From: Durusdinium trenchii
Lineage: Eukaryota; Sar; Dinophyceae; Suessiales; Symbiodiniaceae
DNA: 64,000 nt
Assembly (NCBI GenBank): GCA_963970005.1
Contig: CAXAMN010022851.1
Location: 755,605 to 819,604, forward strand
Direction of reading: 5' to 3'
The position numbers and the translations under genes were made by a program. Of the stretch, positions 1-11,628 are shown in pieces (the stretch's first letter is position 1; the number at the start of each line of letters is the position of its first letter). The notes beneath the pieces were generated by a model. It was not told the DNA's origin. It worked only from the letters and a program-made list of their open reading frames with translations, and did no database searches.

Positions 1-243
1 GCCGTCCTCCGCGAGGCCTTGATCGAGGAGGGGGCGGAGAACTTCGTCCGGTGGATGCCCGGCAAGGAGATGGTGAGTGACGGGCTCACGAAATGGAGCG
101 ACAACGGAGTGTTGTTGCAGGTCCTCAGAGAGGGCCTTTGGAGCCTGGTGGATACAGCTGAAGCCAGGCGGCTGCGGCAAGAGGCCGCGGAGCGCAAGAA
201 GCGCTATGTGCAGCAGACTCGAGCGGACCGTTCGGCACCATAG
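1..243 (+). CDS. Ty1/copia-type polyprotein, C-terminal end of RNase H (partial)
   Basis: The frame is open from the window edge to a TAG at 241-243, so only the tail of a longer protein is present. The core RWMPGKEMVSDGLTKW matches the end of copia-type RNase H, where a short peptide with a conserved ADxLTK-like motif closes the polyprotein. It is followed by a Leu/Glu/Arg-rich tail ending about 45 residues later. Copia elements with a DGLTK form of this motif are common in dinoflagellate genomes (general knowledge). No LTR is recognisable in the bases after the stop, so the 3' end of the element cannot be defined. The rest of the element, if present, lies to the left of the window. The call rests on one motif plus its position right before a stop. 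Confidence 0.65.
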   Translation, partial: AVLREALIEEGAENFVRWMPGKEMVSDGLTKWSDNGVLLQVLREGLWSLVDTAEARRLRQEAAERKKRYVQQTRADRSAP

Positions 244-3200
244 GGGGTTTGTGTGAAACGGAACCGGCCCCGCCGACGGTCCCTCGATCGGAGCTGCAGG
301 GCTCGAGCGGTAGAAAAGGTTCGGTCGCTGCCACGTTTAAGTATTATACATGACAGACACTGCAAACAGCAAATCAGAGATGACTTCATGGTGGGTTCTT
401 GAGCAACTTGTATCGGTGGGTCTATTGATCTGAAATGTCAGAAAACATGACCTCCCCGTCAGATCTTCAATGTTCGCCATGCATCCCGAGGAACCTCCGT
501 TGAAGTGTAAGCAATAAAGGTCTTTAAAGGGAAATGTTTCAACAAATTGGAGTTAATTACCCTTGTTGATTGTCCACATTGTTCTGCAACTGGTCAGATG
601 GGCGTGAGAACAATAAGCCAAAAGCCACCAGTGCCTGCGCGCCAGGCAAGCATGCTGGTCAAGATCGCAAATGAACAGCCACTGAGTTTGCAGATGTTCG
701 CAGTAGATTCTGATTTGCTGATTGTGCAGCACATAAGTGGATTGACAGTATTGGTATGTATATGGCTATTTGATCATGTGTGCTTTAATGTGCTTTATTT
801 CTTTTCAGTTGACTTCAGGTGATACAGTCCCTTTCAACCACGGTCGGATGGCTTTTCCCTGTGGCCCTGGTAACTTCTTGACCAACCATGTGCTTCACTT
901 CGCCCACCGCAGTCCTAACGCAGTCCGCTCGCATCAAGGCGCATCAAAATGGAGCAGCAGGACTGACGACCGCCGACGACCGGTCGTGTCGGTCTGACCG
1001 GGTAGTCCGCCTGGTCGGATGACCGATCGTGGGGTGATTCGCACATATTCTGATCGATGTGCGCGTGGCCTCACAGCAGGAAAACCATGGAAAACCAGTG
1101 GGGAACCAGGATGAAGTTGTCAGTGCGGTCCGAAGCAGGCGATTCTCAGTGGAGATTGGACCTCTTTCAACATCCACTGGATGACCTATATATTATATTA
1201 TCCTATAGCCTATATAGTTTTCTTTTTTCTCGGACATCCCGGCAAGGCAGTCCTTGTTCAATCCTGCCAGGGTGGAAGTGGACAGCTTGTTTTGTGAGGG
1301 GGCCCCTTAGGTGCGCTTAATGAAGCACGTCTGTTTGGCTTCGCCCACTGATCTGGAGGGTGCTTGTCGCACAAACTAGTCTTGTGAACATGCCGACCGC
1401 AGCCGCGTGCGCGAAGCCTGTTTGTCGAGCAGGTGAAATGAAGGAAAGAGACGTTCAGATGTTTAGCACCATATCTCCTGAAATTGGACGAAGTCCCTAA
1501 GATATGTTATATTATTTTTTTGAACGCAGATGTACAATCGACTGCTATTTGTAGACCCCAAAATGAGTCGAACATGGAAAGACCAGGGCCTTTATCAGAT
1601 TAATCATTAGAACGTCCCCCTCCTGGGAGGGGTTGCTACCCTTGACATAGCACACTGGCTTACCCTGAAGATAACTGAAGATTTAAATTAAAGCCTTCAC
1701 CTTTAAGGGGCCTACTTCATCTCACATGATCTCAAGACCAGCCAATGCACCATCCTCACCTGCACCGCCTCCACAAGAGCCAAAAACCATTTCAACCCTC
1801 TCACCCATGTCACCAAGCACAACAACACCGCACAGCTCTCCCCCCACCGGCGATAGCCGGTGAACGGTGACCCACTCGCTGTGCCATGCTGACGTTGGAC
1901 CCCACTCGCTTCCGGAGACCCAAGAACAAGGCGCCCACCAGGTGCAGAGCCGGGGTTTCCGCGGAGCTGGGAAGATTCAGTGGCGGCGCAGTTCGGCGAA
2001 AGGATGGAACTTGGGACAAGGGCGGCCTTCATAGCCCTTCATGATCTACAGAGCATGTCTATAGTTTGGCCTTCAGGTGTCATGTTGTATCACCAAAGGT
2101 ATCCTACCGCAATTTGAGACACATCCACGCTCGAAAGTTTGTTGGCATTGAAGCTTTGGGGTGTGCTGTTGGGAATTCTTTTGAACAACAAGCACGATTG
2201 TAGCATTGCTGTTGATGTTCTGTTTTGCTTGGATCGTTTTGCCCAGTGCAGCCTTGCTGTTTCTCTCACCCTGCAGGCATTTGTATTTGGCCAACTGCGG
2301 CCACCTGGCAGGAATTTTACTGGTGTCCACTTCTCCAGGGACTGCTTTTGCATGCTCCTGGCGTTGGTACCCCAATCATCCCCAATAGAGAAGGGGCTGG
2401 CATGGACTGTTTTAGAGCCAATTGAGGCTGCGAGATATCTTGGTTGACCTATCTCAAAGGTCGTTGGCTACATGGTGGACGGGTCAGGCTCCAGGTTGAA
2501 CGACCCATTCACCAATTCAGAAGAGGCCGTTGAGTGGCTCGGATGCAACCCCCCCGACAAGCGCGGTCCAACGCACACGCCATTGGAGTGTTTCCTATAC
2601 CACTGGACCCACTGGCTAGTGTCGTGGTATGTCGTGGTATAGTGTATCGTGTTCCCATTCCTTGAAGCCACACCAGTGAAACCACACGTAAAACACCCAC
2701 GCCAGATGTCCTTCCATCTCCGATTCGACCGTCATCGGTCGCCTTCGGTGGCCCATCCCGTGCAGTTTTGGAGGCCAACAATGCGGCGACACCGCTGAGG
2801 AGGTCTTGCGGCGCCTGCGGGAAGGGCAAGCGGAGGAGGAGGAGGCACGGAGGAGGAGACCGGACCAACGACGGAGGAGACGGAGAAGATCGAGGAGAAG
2901 GGCCATATTAATATGGCATACGAATGTGTTTGGAGAATAGGATTAGGTCCTATAATGGTTATAGTAGTTAATCCTGATTGCTCCGGCAAGAGTATCCTTC
3001 TATATATAATGTTATATAATATTTAGTATTGAATGGCCTGATGAAGTCTCAGCCTTTGGGACAACAATTTGGGGACCCCATGGCTGGTCAGTCCCTGCCC
3101 CGATCGACTGTTGGCAGGGTGGGTGCATGAAACGGTTTGTAGGGTGGGAATGCCAGGAGAATTGAAAGACATATATAGTATACATATAACTATAACTACC

Positions 3201-4921
3201 ATTTAATACATCGTTGCCGTTACCATCCTTCTTCCAACACTGGTCTCGTTTGGTCTCGCCTTCGTCTCACCTTGCCACGGCTGCCACGGTCTGGGGCTGT
3301 CATCGCCAGTTTGATACGGCAGTCTGGGGCTGTCATCACTGGCGGATCAGAGAACTAGGAACCACATTCCAGACCCATCTCGGTTTCCAGGGCAAAGCAT
3401 TCTTGTGCAAAAAAAACATTAAACAGGTGTTGATAAAATCGTTTGTAGTTATAGTCATAGTGGCATACAACATGACATATGGCAAAGGCTCTTTCCCTCA
3501 TGATCGCAGAAGGGCATCAATCCGTGACGTTCCTTCCAAAATAGTAGGTGGTAGTATGTAGTTTTCAGCGTTCAAAGCATCCTTTTTGTCTCACCCTCAC
3601 CCTAGCATTCTCCAGTCTTCCGCTGTTGTTCGTTTCGATCATTTGAAAAGGTTGTAGCACTGCACCTGGGCCCGGGCGTCACCTATGCCAGCTTCGTGCA
3701 CCCGACTGCGGCCGCCAGGGCGAAGGTGGGGAGCCTAGATCCATGGATATCCATGGTGGGTATTTCATGGTGTTTCTGGACGATGGATTATTTTCATAGT
3801 GGATGATCCATGTATGTTAAGTTTCGCATATATATATATATTCTGATGGCATCTCTTTGCACTTTGCTGCCCAATGCGCTGCGCCAGCTTGTGAATCTTC
3901 TGATAAACAAGAGGTTTATATAATTCCCCACAACGGTGCAGGATGGAAGATTGCAGTGGCGCCTGAACCACCACAGCAGCCCCCAAATAGACTGGAAAGA
4001 GAAATCCCTTCACACAACGGCATGCACTAAAAGCTGCCGGACCATTGTTTGGGGGATGAATATCGGAGAGGTTGGTTTGAGCTGGAGGATTGAGCAACTG
4101 CCAAATCAACCACGTGTTGTATTCCCTTTCAGCATGTCTTGAGGATCGTCATCAAAATCCACCTTCGTGGACCCAGCAGACCGAACAGCATGGACTGGGC
4201 TGCCCCAGACCTGCCATGGTTTTGGTGGTTGACCTCACCGAGGCCCAGTTGGAGTTTGAGTCTGATCACGCTTGGCGAGTGAAGTTTGCGGAGTTGGAGG
4301 ATGAAGTTCGGGAGGTGTCTGGAGTGTCATGGCAAGCATCCTGTCCAGCCCGTTTTGTTTTTTTTTTGTGTGTGTGTTCCTTTTTCTTCGGTTGGTGCAG
4401 CTCGAGGAGTCAAAAACGCCCCGGTTCACATGGCCAGGGACACAGCCGGGACACGGCCGTGTCCCTGACAGTTGGTGTTCTTCATGCAGTTCTTGGAGGT
4501 GCCAACAGGTTGACGCCCACGCTGTCCCATAAAAAGAGATCGAAGCTGTACGATGCCATGCCAATATACTCCCCCGCAGATCAACATGGAACCCCAAAAC
4601 CATTGGGTTGTAGAGGCAAATGGTCGAAACCCGGTCCATTCTCAGGTTCTATGGGATCGTTTGCGGGAGAGTATGAATCTCGATGTTCCAGGTCTGTGGG
4701 GGATATGGATGGGAGGTATGGATGGGCATGGTTATCCCTTCTTTTTCAGAGACTCCCATGGCATTGGACCGAGGTACTCCTTCCCAGCAGTGTGGAGTCC
4801 ACAGCACACGTGGAGGTGCCAGGCTGGGTGCACGAGTCACGAGAGTTCGACCTTTTTGTGCATTCCGCTTCGATCTGAAAAACGCAGTTTCAACAGGGGA
4901 CCACGCCCCCTTTCTTTGGAA
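244..4921. other. Spacer with no recognised gene; two candidate exons
   Basis: Mostly non-coding sequence with AT-rich patches (1180-1215, 3000-3030, 3170-3190). A GA-rich stretch at 2810-2900 reads on + as a charged Glu/Arg segment. Two short frames look exon-like but belong to no family I recognise: 3658-3732 (follows a TAG acceptor, reads LGPGVTYASFVHP) and 4228-4322 (reads DLTEAQLEFESDHAW). They could be upstream exons of the AlkB gene that starts near 5.39 kb, but nothing shows this. Confidence 0.3.
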
Positions 4922-5031
4922 GCCTGGCATGCCCTCAACCATATAATTACTACAAGAGGACTCCATTCTGACATATGCCTGGCATGCCCTCAACCATATA
5001 ATTACTACAAGAGGACTCCATTCTGACATAT
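4922..5031. repeat. Perfect 55-bp tandem duplication
   Basis: Positions 4922-4976 and 4977-5031 are identical and adjacent. Each unit starts GCCTGGCATGCCCTCAACC. No mismatch is seen, so the duplication is recent or is an assembly artefact. It lies about 360 bp upstream of the first AlkB exon. Confidence 0.9.
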
Positions 5032-5393
5032 CTAATACAAGCGAGCTACACCGGCCTCCAACATGCAGACAGTAGGGGAGTGGCCGCGGTGGCCTGTCAT
5101 TGGGCCAACAGCATCCTGCATGGTGTCTCTTCTCGTGACTCCAATTGCTTCTCAAAGCTCCCAAACCTTTACATGGTTGTAAAACCATGTAAAACCAACC
5201 TTCTGACCACAGCAACTCCCAAACCTTCTCAAAGCTCCCAAACCTTTACAGTCCATGGATGTAACGTTTGACCATTGGTTCCTTCGATGCACGTCTCACC
5301 CTGCTGCTTTCGTCGTCCCTGCGGACGTCGAGACCGACTGACCGACGTCGAGACGCCGCGTGTCGACCGACCGACGTCGACCGACGTCGCGAG

Positions 5394-8300
5394 GAGTTCA
5401 CGTGGTGACCGACTTCGTGAGCGAAATGGAAGCACAAGAGCTGCTGCTGCAGATCGACCAGCGACCCTGGAACACCAGCAGCTGGGAGGTCTACCTGGGT
5501 GGATGGAGGTGACGTTCAGGTGGTGGTGTTAGTTTGTGTTTGTTTGTTTATCAATGGCAAGTGGCAAGTTAAAAGGGGGTAGAAGGAGACAAAGGCTTCT
5601 TTGAGTGGCCTTTTGGATTCTGATCCACAACTTTTCCACCAGTTTCGGGCTTGGGGCGTCTCCGGTTTTGAGGTCCCAACAAAAGGAAAGGAACCGAGGT
5701 TCCAACTGCTGGACCCAACGGTCCCAACTATGGGGCCCCACAGAGTGCGGCTTGGTCTTCCCAGAGTGAATTCACGTAGAATATGAACACACTATATGAA
5801 CAGATATATAGGCATTATTATAGGATCTGATTGGAGTGTTTGGATTGACCAGTTGAGGTTCAGGCCCCAAGTGACGGAACGTTGTGGCGTGGTGTTTGCC
5901 AGAAGCATGCTATAGGGCTGCTAGGAGCTATATAAATCTGATGGCGTCAATTGACTTGTGTGCAGATTGCCTACGTTACATAGAATGAAGCGGCGGTTAC
6001 TCGCAAAAAGGAACGTCTTGTACAGAAAGAGCAACAAGCTTCCCATGGCTTCATTTCTGAAGTTTGCAGACCATCCAATGGGGTTTCTCGACCTTCCATG
6101 GCCGCACAGCTCGTTTTTTGTCCGCTCGCTTGAGGCATCAAACGCCGGGTGCAGCCGCGGCGGCTGCATTTTGGAGAGTCGGACCGTTGTGGTCGGGAGA
6201 GTGGCTGGCTCGAAAGGCGCCATGTTCAAGATGTTCATCCAATTTCTTGAACGAAAATACTGGAAACCCGAACAACATGTTTTATGGGCATTGGCCATTG
6301 GTCCTGTTCTATCGGTACGATCCATTCCGTCACCATGGCACTCATGCAAGCATCCCGGTAGAGTGCGGAACGAGAACAGCCGGAAGGATTACCTTCCACA
6401 ATTGTTTGAGATTAGTTTGCTGGCCGACATACACAAGTAGTGAAATGGAATGGACGTGAGATTTCTGTGCCCTTACATGATTTTACGGGGTGTATCGGGG
6501 TGTATCGGGGTTCGAAGCGGCAGGTTGAGGTTTGCTTCAACCCAGCCCTAGCGAAGAACTCTACTTTCACCAGTTCACCTGATCCATTTGCACCTGGTCC
6601 CGTTGCTGCTGCACGTCATGTCGAAGGCCTTACGACGGTTGCACACATGGGCGACAATCTTCCCGCGATCAGCCAGGGACCAGCCGGGACCGTCGCCGCT
6701 GAGGCACTACGGCCGCGCCTTTGACTATGCGAAGCTGATGATCGCAGATCCCGGAAGCTCGGATGGGGGAAGGCAGTCCGGTCCGGAGCGGTTGAAATGG
6801 GGGGGGCGGGAATGATGACCTCATCAGGGATGGTGCTGGAGCCACTGGGAATCTCAGGTCCAAGATGAGCTTGACCCTACAGGACATTGCGGGACACTAT
6901 AATAATTAAGATATATTAAGATATATATATATACATAATAAGATACATACCTACATTTGTTTAAAAAAAGTGTAATCACATATATATTATAATATATTAT
7001 ATATCCATGTTCCACTCCACTTCCAGGCATTTATGTTCATCAATCCGCCCACTTGGCAGATGCTGAAATCCATCCAAGGCACTGTGCCAGAGATGCCAGA
7101 CTTCTGTCAGCCTTTGCTCCAGCGGCTGGAGCAGACCGCTCTGATGCCGCATCGCATCGATCAGCTCACGGTGAATGAGTCGCTCCGCTCAGCGAGTGGA
7201 TTTCAAGGGGAAGGTTGGGGAGGTATGGTGGGTTGGTGATGATGTGGTGAGCTGAACTCAACGCAAGACACGACCTAGCATTAGCAGGATTGGTTAGGGG
7301 TATCCATGATGTTTGTTGGTGTTATGTTTCTACATGGAGGCCTGTGCAAATGATCAGCAGTTGAAACAGATTGGGTCGTTGGAAGTACCAGTGAGACTCG
7401 CTGACCAGCGCAGTTGGCGTCATTTCCACACTGCTCAGGTACGAGGCGGGCATCGGCATCGCTGCCCACGTGGATGCTCATAGCGCCTTTGAGGACACCA
7501 TTGCAGCGGTGAGCCTGCACTCGGGCATCGCGCCTCAGTTTCAAGGAAGATGGAGAAGGGGATCGATCGGTTTGAACAAAATGTACGCAATGATATAACA
7601 ATGAATGCATGTATGATTTAATGTGTGCATGAATGATCAATGCACGTGGCGTACTGGTCAGGTTATCAAAGCAAGGGCTTCAAGATGCTTCAAGATTTAC
7701 GTCGTATACGACCAGGTCTTGTTTTCTGTTGTTTTCTGGTTGTTCAGTTCCCCCGTGCACACTGAAGCGAGGGGTGGTTGACACAAACCAGAAGACATAT
7801 ACTGTACCCGCCGTACATGGAGAACGGCAACGGGCAGTCCGGCCAGGTGATCCCATAAAGCCACGGATGGTCCAGGTATATGTTTTGCATGCAGGACACA
7901 CACAGGTATGATGATATGCATGCATCGTATATTTATATATATATATATCATTACTACACAGGTAGTATGTTTGATATCTCCTTGCTTTGAGGTCATGGAG
8001 TTTCGCAAGCCTGAGCCTGCAACTCGGCGCCTTTAGCTGCCTGCCGATTGAAGGGTTTGGAGGTTTCACTGAGGGGGGGCATTCCGTGAGGTTTGAAAAC
8101 CGGTGGATGATTTGAGGCGCCCTTTAACCCAAGCCCTTGGTTCAAGGCATTTGTTTACCTTTTGTAATTAGGGGCCCTAGGGGTGTTGAAGACTTAGAGA
8201 GCGATATTGAGATAGACCAAAAACTGAACTGGTGCTAGTGAATCTGTGGCGCTGGCTGACTTGAGAATGGAATATCCCATCGCAGTTCTAGCATTTCACG

Positions 8301-9037
8301 GTGTCGGAGATCATTCCAGAGCAGATCCAATTAAACGACATCTATGATTGATGCGACCAGCAAGAAAGAGGGAATGCCCACACCTGAGTTTCCAAAGATT
8401 CAACAATCCTGGGATGCCCTGAAGGTTCAGCAACCTTCATTCCCCACGAAGCTTGACCAACCAGGCAAGTTGACCAACTTGACCTTCCGGCGTGCACTTC
8501 GCGCGGTGTTCTCTGAGGACTCTTCTGGGAAGGTCTCCATGGGCAAACACCACCGGATGGCTCCAGCGACTCCGTAGCGGCCCCAGTGGAAATTGGCAGG
8601 TTCTTGCGTCCCACCATGCCCACGTTTGAGGAGTGCTGTGGAACTGACCAAGAACGTGTGGCTGCCACCCAACTCCCTGCCACTTGGGCACAGAAGAGGA
8701 GGCAAGGCGCTAGATCAGAGTTATTGTTCCCTGATTCCATGCTTGTGATTTTTCAGCTCATACCGTATATAGGGACATGTCAAAGGGAAGGGCCAGACCG
8801 ACAGGGAAGAAAATGGGCGGCTTGCGCAGAAAACAAATTTCTTTAGCAAGCTTTGGGCACTGGATCTAGCCCATTGACAGACAATGCTTTCCAATGTTTT
8901 TGACACTTCCGGGACGTGTCAGCCGGTTTTCCTTGGACCTGCCGCGGCGCCCAGGTTGATCATCACAGGCGAAGCGCGCTATGCTTGGCTCCATGGGATC
9001 GCTTGGAGAAAGACTGATTGTGTCGAAGAGGGTGCCT
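5394..9037 (+). CDS. AlkB-domain 2OG-Fe(II) oxygenase, ALKBH8-like (five exons found)
   Basis: Exons read in frame: about 5394-5508 (DFVSEMEAQELLLQID, the helical start of AlkB), 6704-about 6760 (HYGRAFDYAKLMIADP), 7027-7178 (ends DQLTVNE), 7439-about 7544 (HVDAHSAFEDTIAAVSL) and 8923-about 9037 (GEARYAWLHGIAWRKTD). Splicing 5508 to 6704 joins phase 2 to phase 2 (GT-AG). Splicing 7178 to 7439 gives NEYEAGIGIAAHVD, exactly the AlkB consensus, again GT-AG. HVD supplies the first His and Asp iron ligands, and the His in WLHGI is the expected distal ligand. The HSAFEDTI and GEARYAW blocks are closest to ALKBH8, which hydroxylates tRNA wobble uridines. I do not see its N-terminal RRM or C-terminal methyltransferase, so either exons are missing here or this is an AlkB-only paralogue. 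The 5' end, the fourth donor and the last exon end are uncertain. Confidence 0.78.
6900..7016. repeat. AT-rich simple sequence inside an AlkB intron
   Basis: Runs of TATATATA and TAAGATA-like units fill the end of the intron before the exon at 7027. A pyrimidine-rich CCACTCCACTTCCAG tract follows as the acceptor. Confidence 0.7.
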
Positions 9038-11527
9038 TAGCCCTAAGCTCTTTGTAATCAATTTTGAGGTGATGTTTGGGGGGATGGGGGACTGGGGTGC
9101 CTAAGTCGAAGAGGGTGCCTAAGATGTTGTATTGCTTTGGATGGGGGGCTGGGAAACGGAGCGTGGAGATGTCTTACAATCTTTCTCGGCTTTAGCGAGG
9201 CCTGTGTCAGAAGTCAGGAAAAGGACGAACCCACGTTCCGCGCCGCGGAAGTGGCGTTCCGGTTGCTGGCCTAGTTGGTGCGCAAGAAGTGGACTTCCTT
9301 TTTGTTGAAGTCTTCAAATAGATAGAAACGATTTCCAACATATTTTTAGTGGAATTTACTGTTCTATTTTTGGGGGGACCACTACACACACCTATACCAT
9401 CCTGTCTATGTGTCCTGTCTGGAGATCCGGATGGTAGTGTGCAGTAGGGTAGTCCAGCCAGGACAGACAGGATGCTTCTCGTACAACACACACACACACA
9501 TATATATATATATTCACACATAAAGCTCATGAAAACAACCGAAACAACCTTCAATGATCTACACGGCAAACCCTCGACATGGGAAAATCAGGGGGCATGG
9601 AAAACAAACTGACATGGGCCCCAACAGCGAGGCCAAGAGGTGAACCCGATAGAAACCACCTATGTCGTTATCCAAGAAAGAGTCACTGAGAGGTGAATAT
9701 GTGTTCATCGCGTATATGCAACCATTATTCATACATATATATATATATATCATATAATGGATTGTTAAACTCTCAACAGGGTATCTCAGCGACAATCTAG
9801 CATGATGTCACGGCTGAGGCAAAGTCATCCCTCGGCAGCGGCGCGTGTCGCTGACCTTCCGTCGGGCGAGGGGCACGCCTTGTGCATGCCCTTGGCCAAC
9901 AATGTGTGACAGCCAGACGCTTGGTCTAAATACCAAGACACCCCAGGTAGAGAATATTCTTTGCCAAAGACCATTGAAAGTACCCCAATGTAAGTAAAGA
10001 ATCCATACATGGGGTGTTCGGAATATGTTTTATCGTGTTTTATCCGCCTGCTGGCGGGTGGCGGGTGTTGTGGAAACCCATGATCAGACCAGTTGGCCCC
10101 AGTGTGTTTTTGCAATTCGAAAGTGGTTGTGAAGATGAGACACGTCCTGACAAGAATGGCCCTCGGCCTTTTGTATATGTATCACCATGCTTGTATAATT
10201 TTGTATATTAGCCCCCAAGAAAGGGAGAACTCTTCCAGTGAGTGCCCTCTGAAAGCATGACCCTTGCTTTCGACCACAGAAACCTCGTTGGTGTGCGGAC
10301 CCTTGCAACTTGGGAAGATTCTTTGTGCCCCCGCCCCGCTCCTCTTGGAACAAGGCAAGCCATGCAAAAGAAATGACCTTTCTTCTCTCAGGACACCAGA
10401 GGCGCATGGCCTTCCAAGCCGCATCGCGCAGTGACCTCGTGTCTCACGTCGGCGCAGCAAAAGAAATCGAACAGCTGGGCCGAAGAGGGCCGTGATGTTG
10501 ATAAGCTTATGTGATGAAATAGATTCAACAGTGAATGCCCTGCGACAAACGGAGGTTGTTTCTATTTATCTATGCAGCAGAATCTAGCTTTTGGGATGCA
10601 GGCACCGCTGTCAAGCACACGAGATTCATTGTTCATTTGGCGGCAGAAAGAGCACAATGCACGAGACCTGCTGGGAAACGGTGGTGTGGAACTCTTGAAG
10701 GTGACTCCAGTTGCACTGTAATAAGTATTTGGCGGCTAAGTGTTTTGCGGTTACAAAGACGAAGCTCAAATAAACGAAGAAGCCCTGGTTCCTTGTAATT
10801 ACCAAGAGTGGATTGTGTTTCTGTATCTCCTGGAACGGTTGGATTTCGTTGGCAGTTGTTCTTTCGCAGGAGCGGCAGTTGCAGAAGGTGGGCAATGAGA
10901 TCAAGGTGGGAAGGGGAGCACCCAACGAGCATTGTGCATACATGGCCTCTCTATAGTGATCCCGTGCGATTCTCAAACAGATAAGACATGGTGTCCAATA
11001 CATGTTTAGTGGTTTAGTGGACATCTAATTACCTTTCTATCTATTTTGGGGTCATTATATAACCATACCAGCTCTACTATCGGGAGTTTACCATGCTGAG
11101 AGTCGATGCGGGGCTGGCTGTGTCCCCCATCCTGACCTCTTGGGTACACCAGTGTGTTACCGTTGTTGGGCATGCCCAAAGGAACTCTGGATATATATAC
11201 ATATATGTATATATACATACTCTATATATATATATATATGTGCAAAAGTGCATATATATATATGTAGAATATAATTTATATATATATACATATATACGCA
11301 TGCTGCACTGCACATGTATGTTTTTACTTTTGTGTAGATACTGGAAATGATGAGTGCGTATTGCAATTGGCCATGCCTTTGGAGTAACTACACGCAAACT
11401 TCAGCCCTTTAATTACCATCAGCATGGGGTTTACAAGGACTTTATGGAATACAAGCATCATAGCAGAATTCTACCTTTATGTGAAGATTTTGGCGTTTCG
11501 TTTTTGTTGTTTTCCTGAGAAACTCAG
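9038..11527. other. Spacer between the two AlkB-like loci
   Basis: No gene recognised. A 15-bp direct repeat TCGAAGAGGGTGCCT occurs at 9023-9037 and 9106-9120. A (CA)n(TA)n microsatellite lies at 9486-9513. A TA/TG-rich block fills about 11187-11335. Missing C-terminal exons of the ALKBH8-like gene could lie here, but I could not find an RTSFTF-like or methyltransferase motif. Confidence 0.4.
11187..11335. repeat. TA-rich microsatellite cluster
   Basis: Interrupted (TA)n, TACATA and TATG runs. Overlapping Tyr/Ile-rich reading frames on both strands are by-products of this repeat. Confidence 0.85.
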
Positions 11528-11628
11528 GTGAAGCAGGATGAAATGCTCACGATCATCAAGACGCTCGACCAGCAGACCTGGAAAAAGACACTCCCGACAC
11601 ACCTGGTACGAAGAACACGGTCTTCCAG
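11528..11628 (+). CDS. Single exon resembling the N-terminal part of an AlkB domain
   Basis: The 101-nt frame is bounded by a clean acceptor (CTCAG) and donor (CAG then GTGAGA). It reads QDEMLTIIKTLDQQTWKKTL and then an Arg-rich VRRTR stretch. The pattern acidic-x-LL-x-x-hD-x-x-x-W-x-x-x-L-x-x-x-RR is the same as the first AlkB exon at 5.4 kb and as the start of ALKBH8 AlkB domains. The exon also ends in phase 2, like that one. This suggests a second, tandem AlkB-type gene on the same strand. The His-x-Asp exon that would confirm it was not found downstream. A weak continuation may be the frame at 14050-14170 (IPMRAVTERIESW). Confidence 0.42.

Noticed and set aside
754..808. A 55-bp GT-AG intron in an open frame
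   Set aside because: The borders look canonical, but no flanking protein similarity supports exons here.
6016..6025. TCTTGTACAG outside the element
   Set aside because: An isolated copy in an AlkB intron with no ORF pattern; a single chance hit does not weaken the four spacer copies but was noted as a control.
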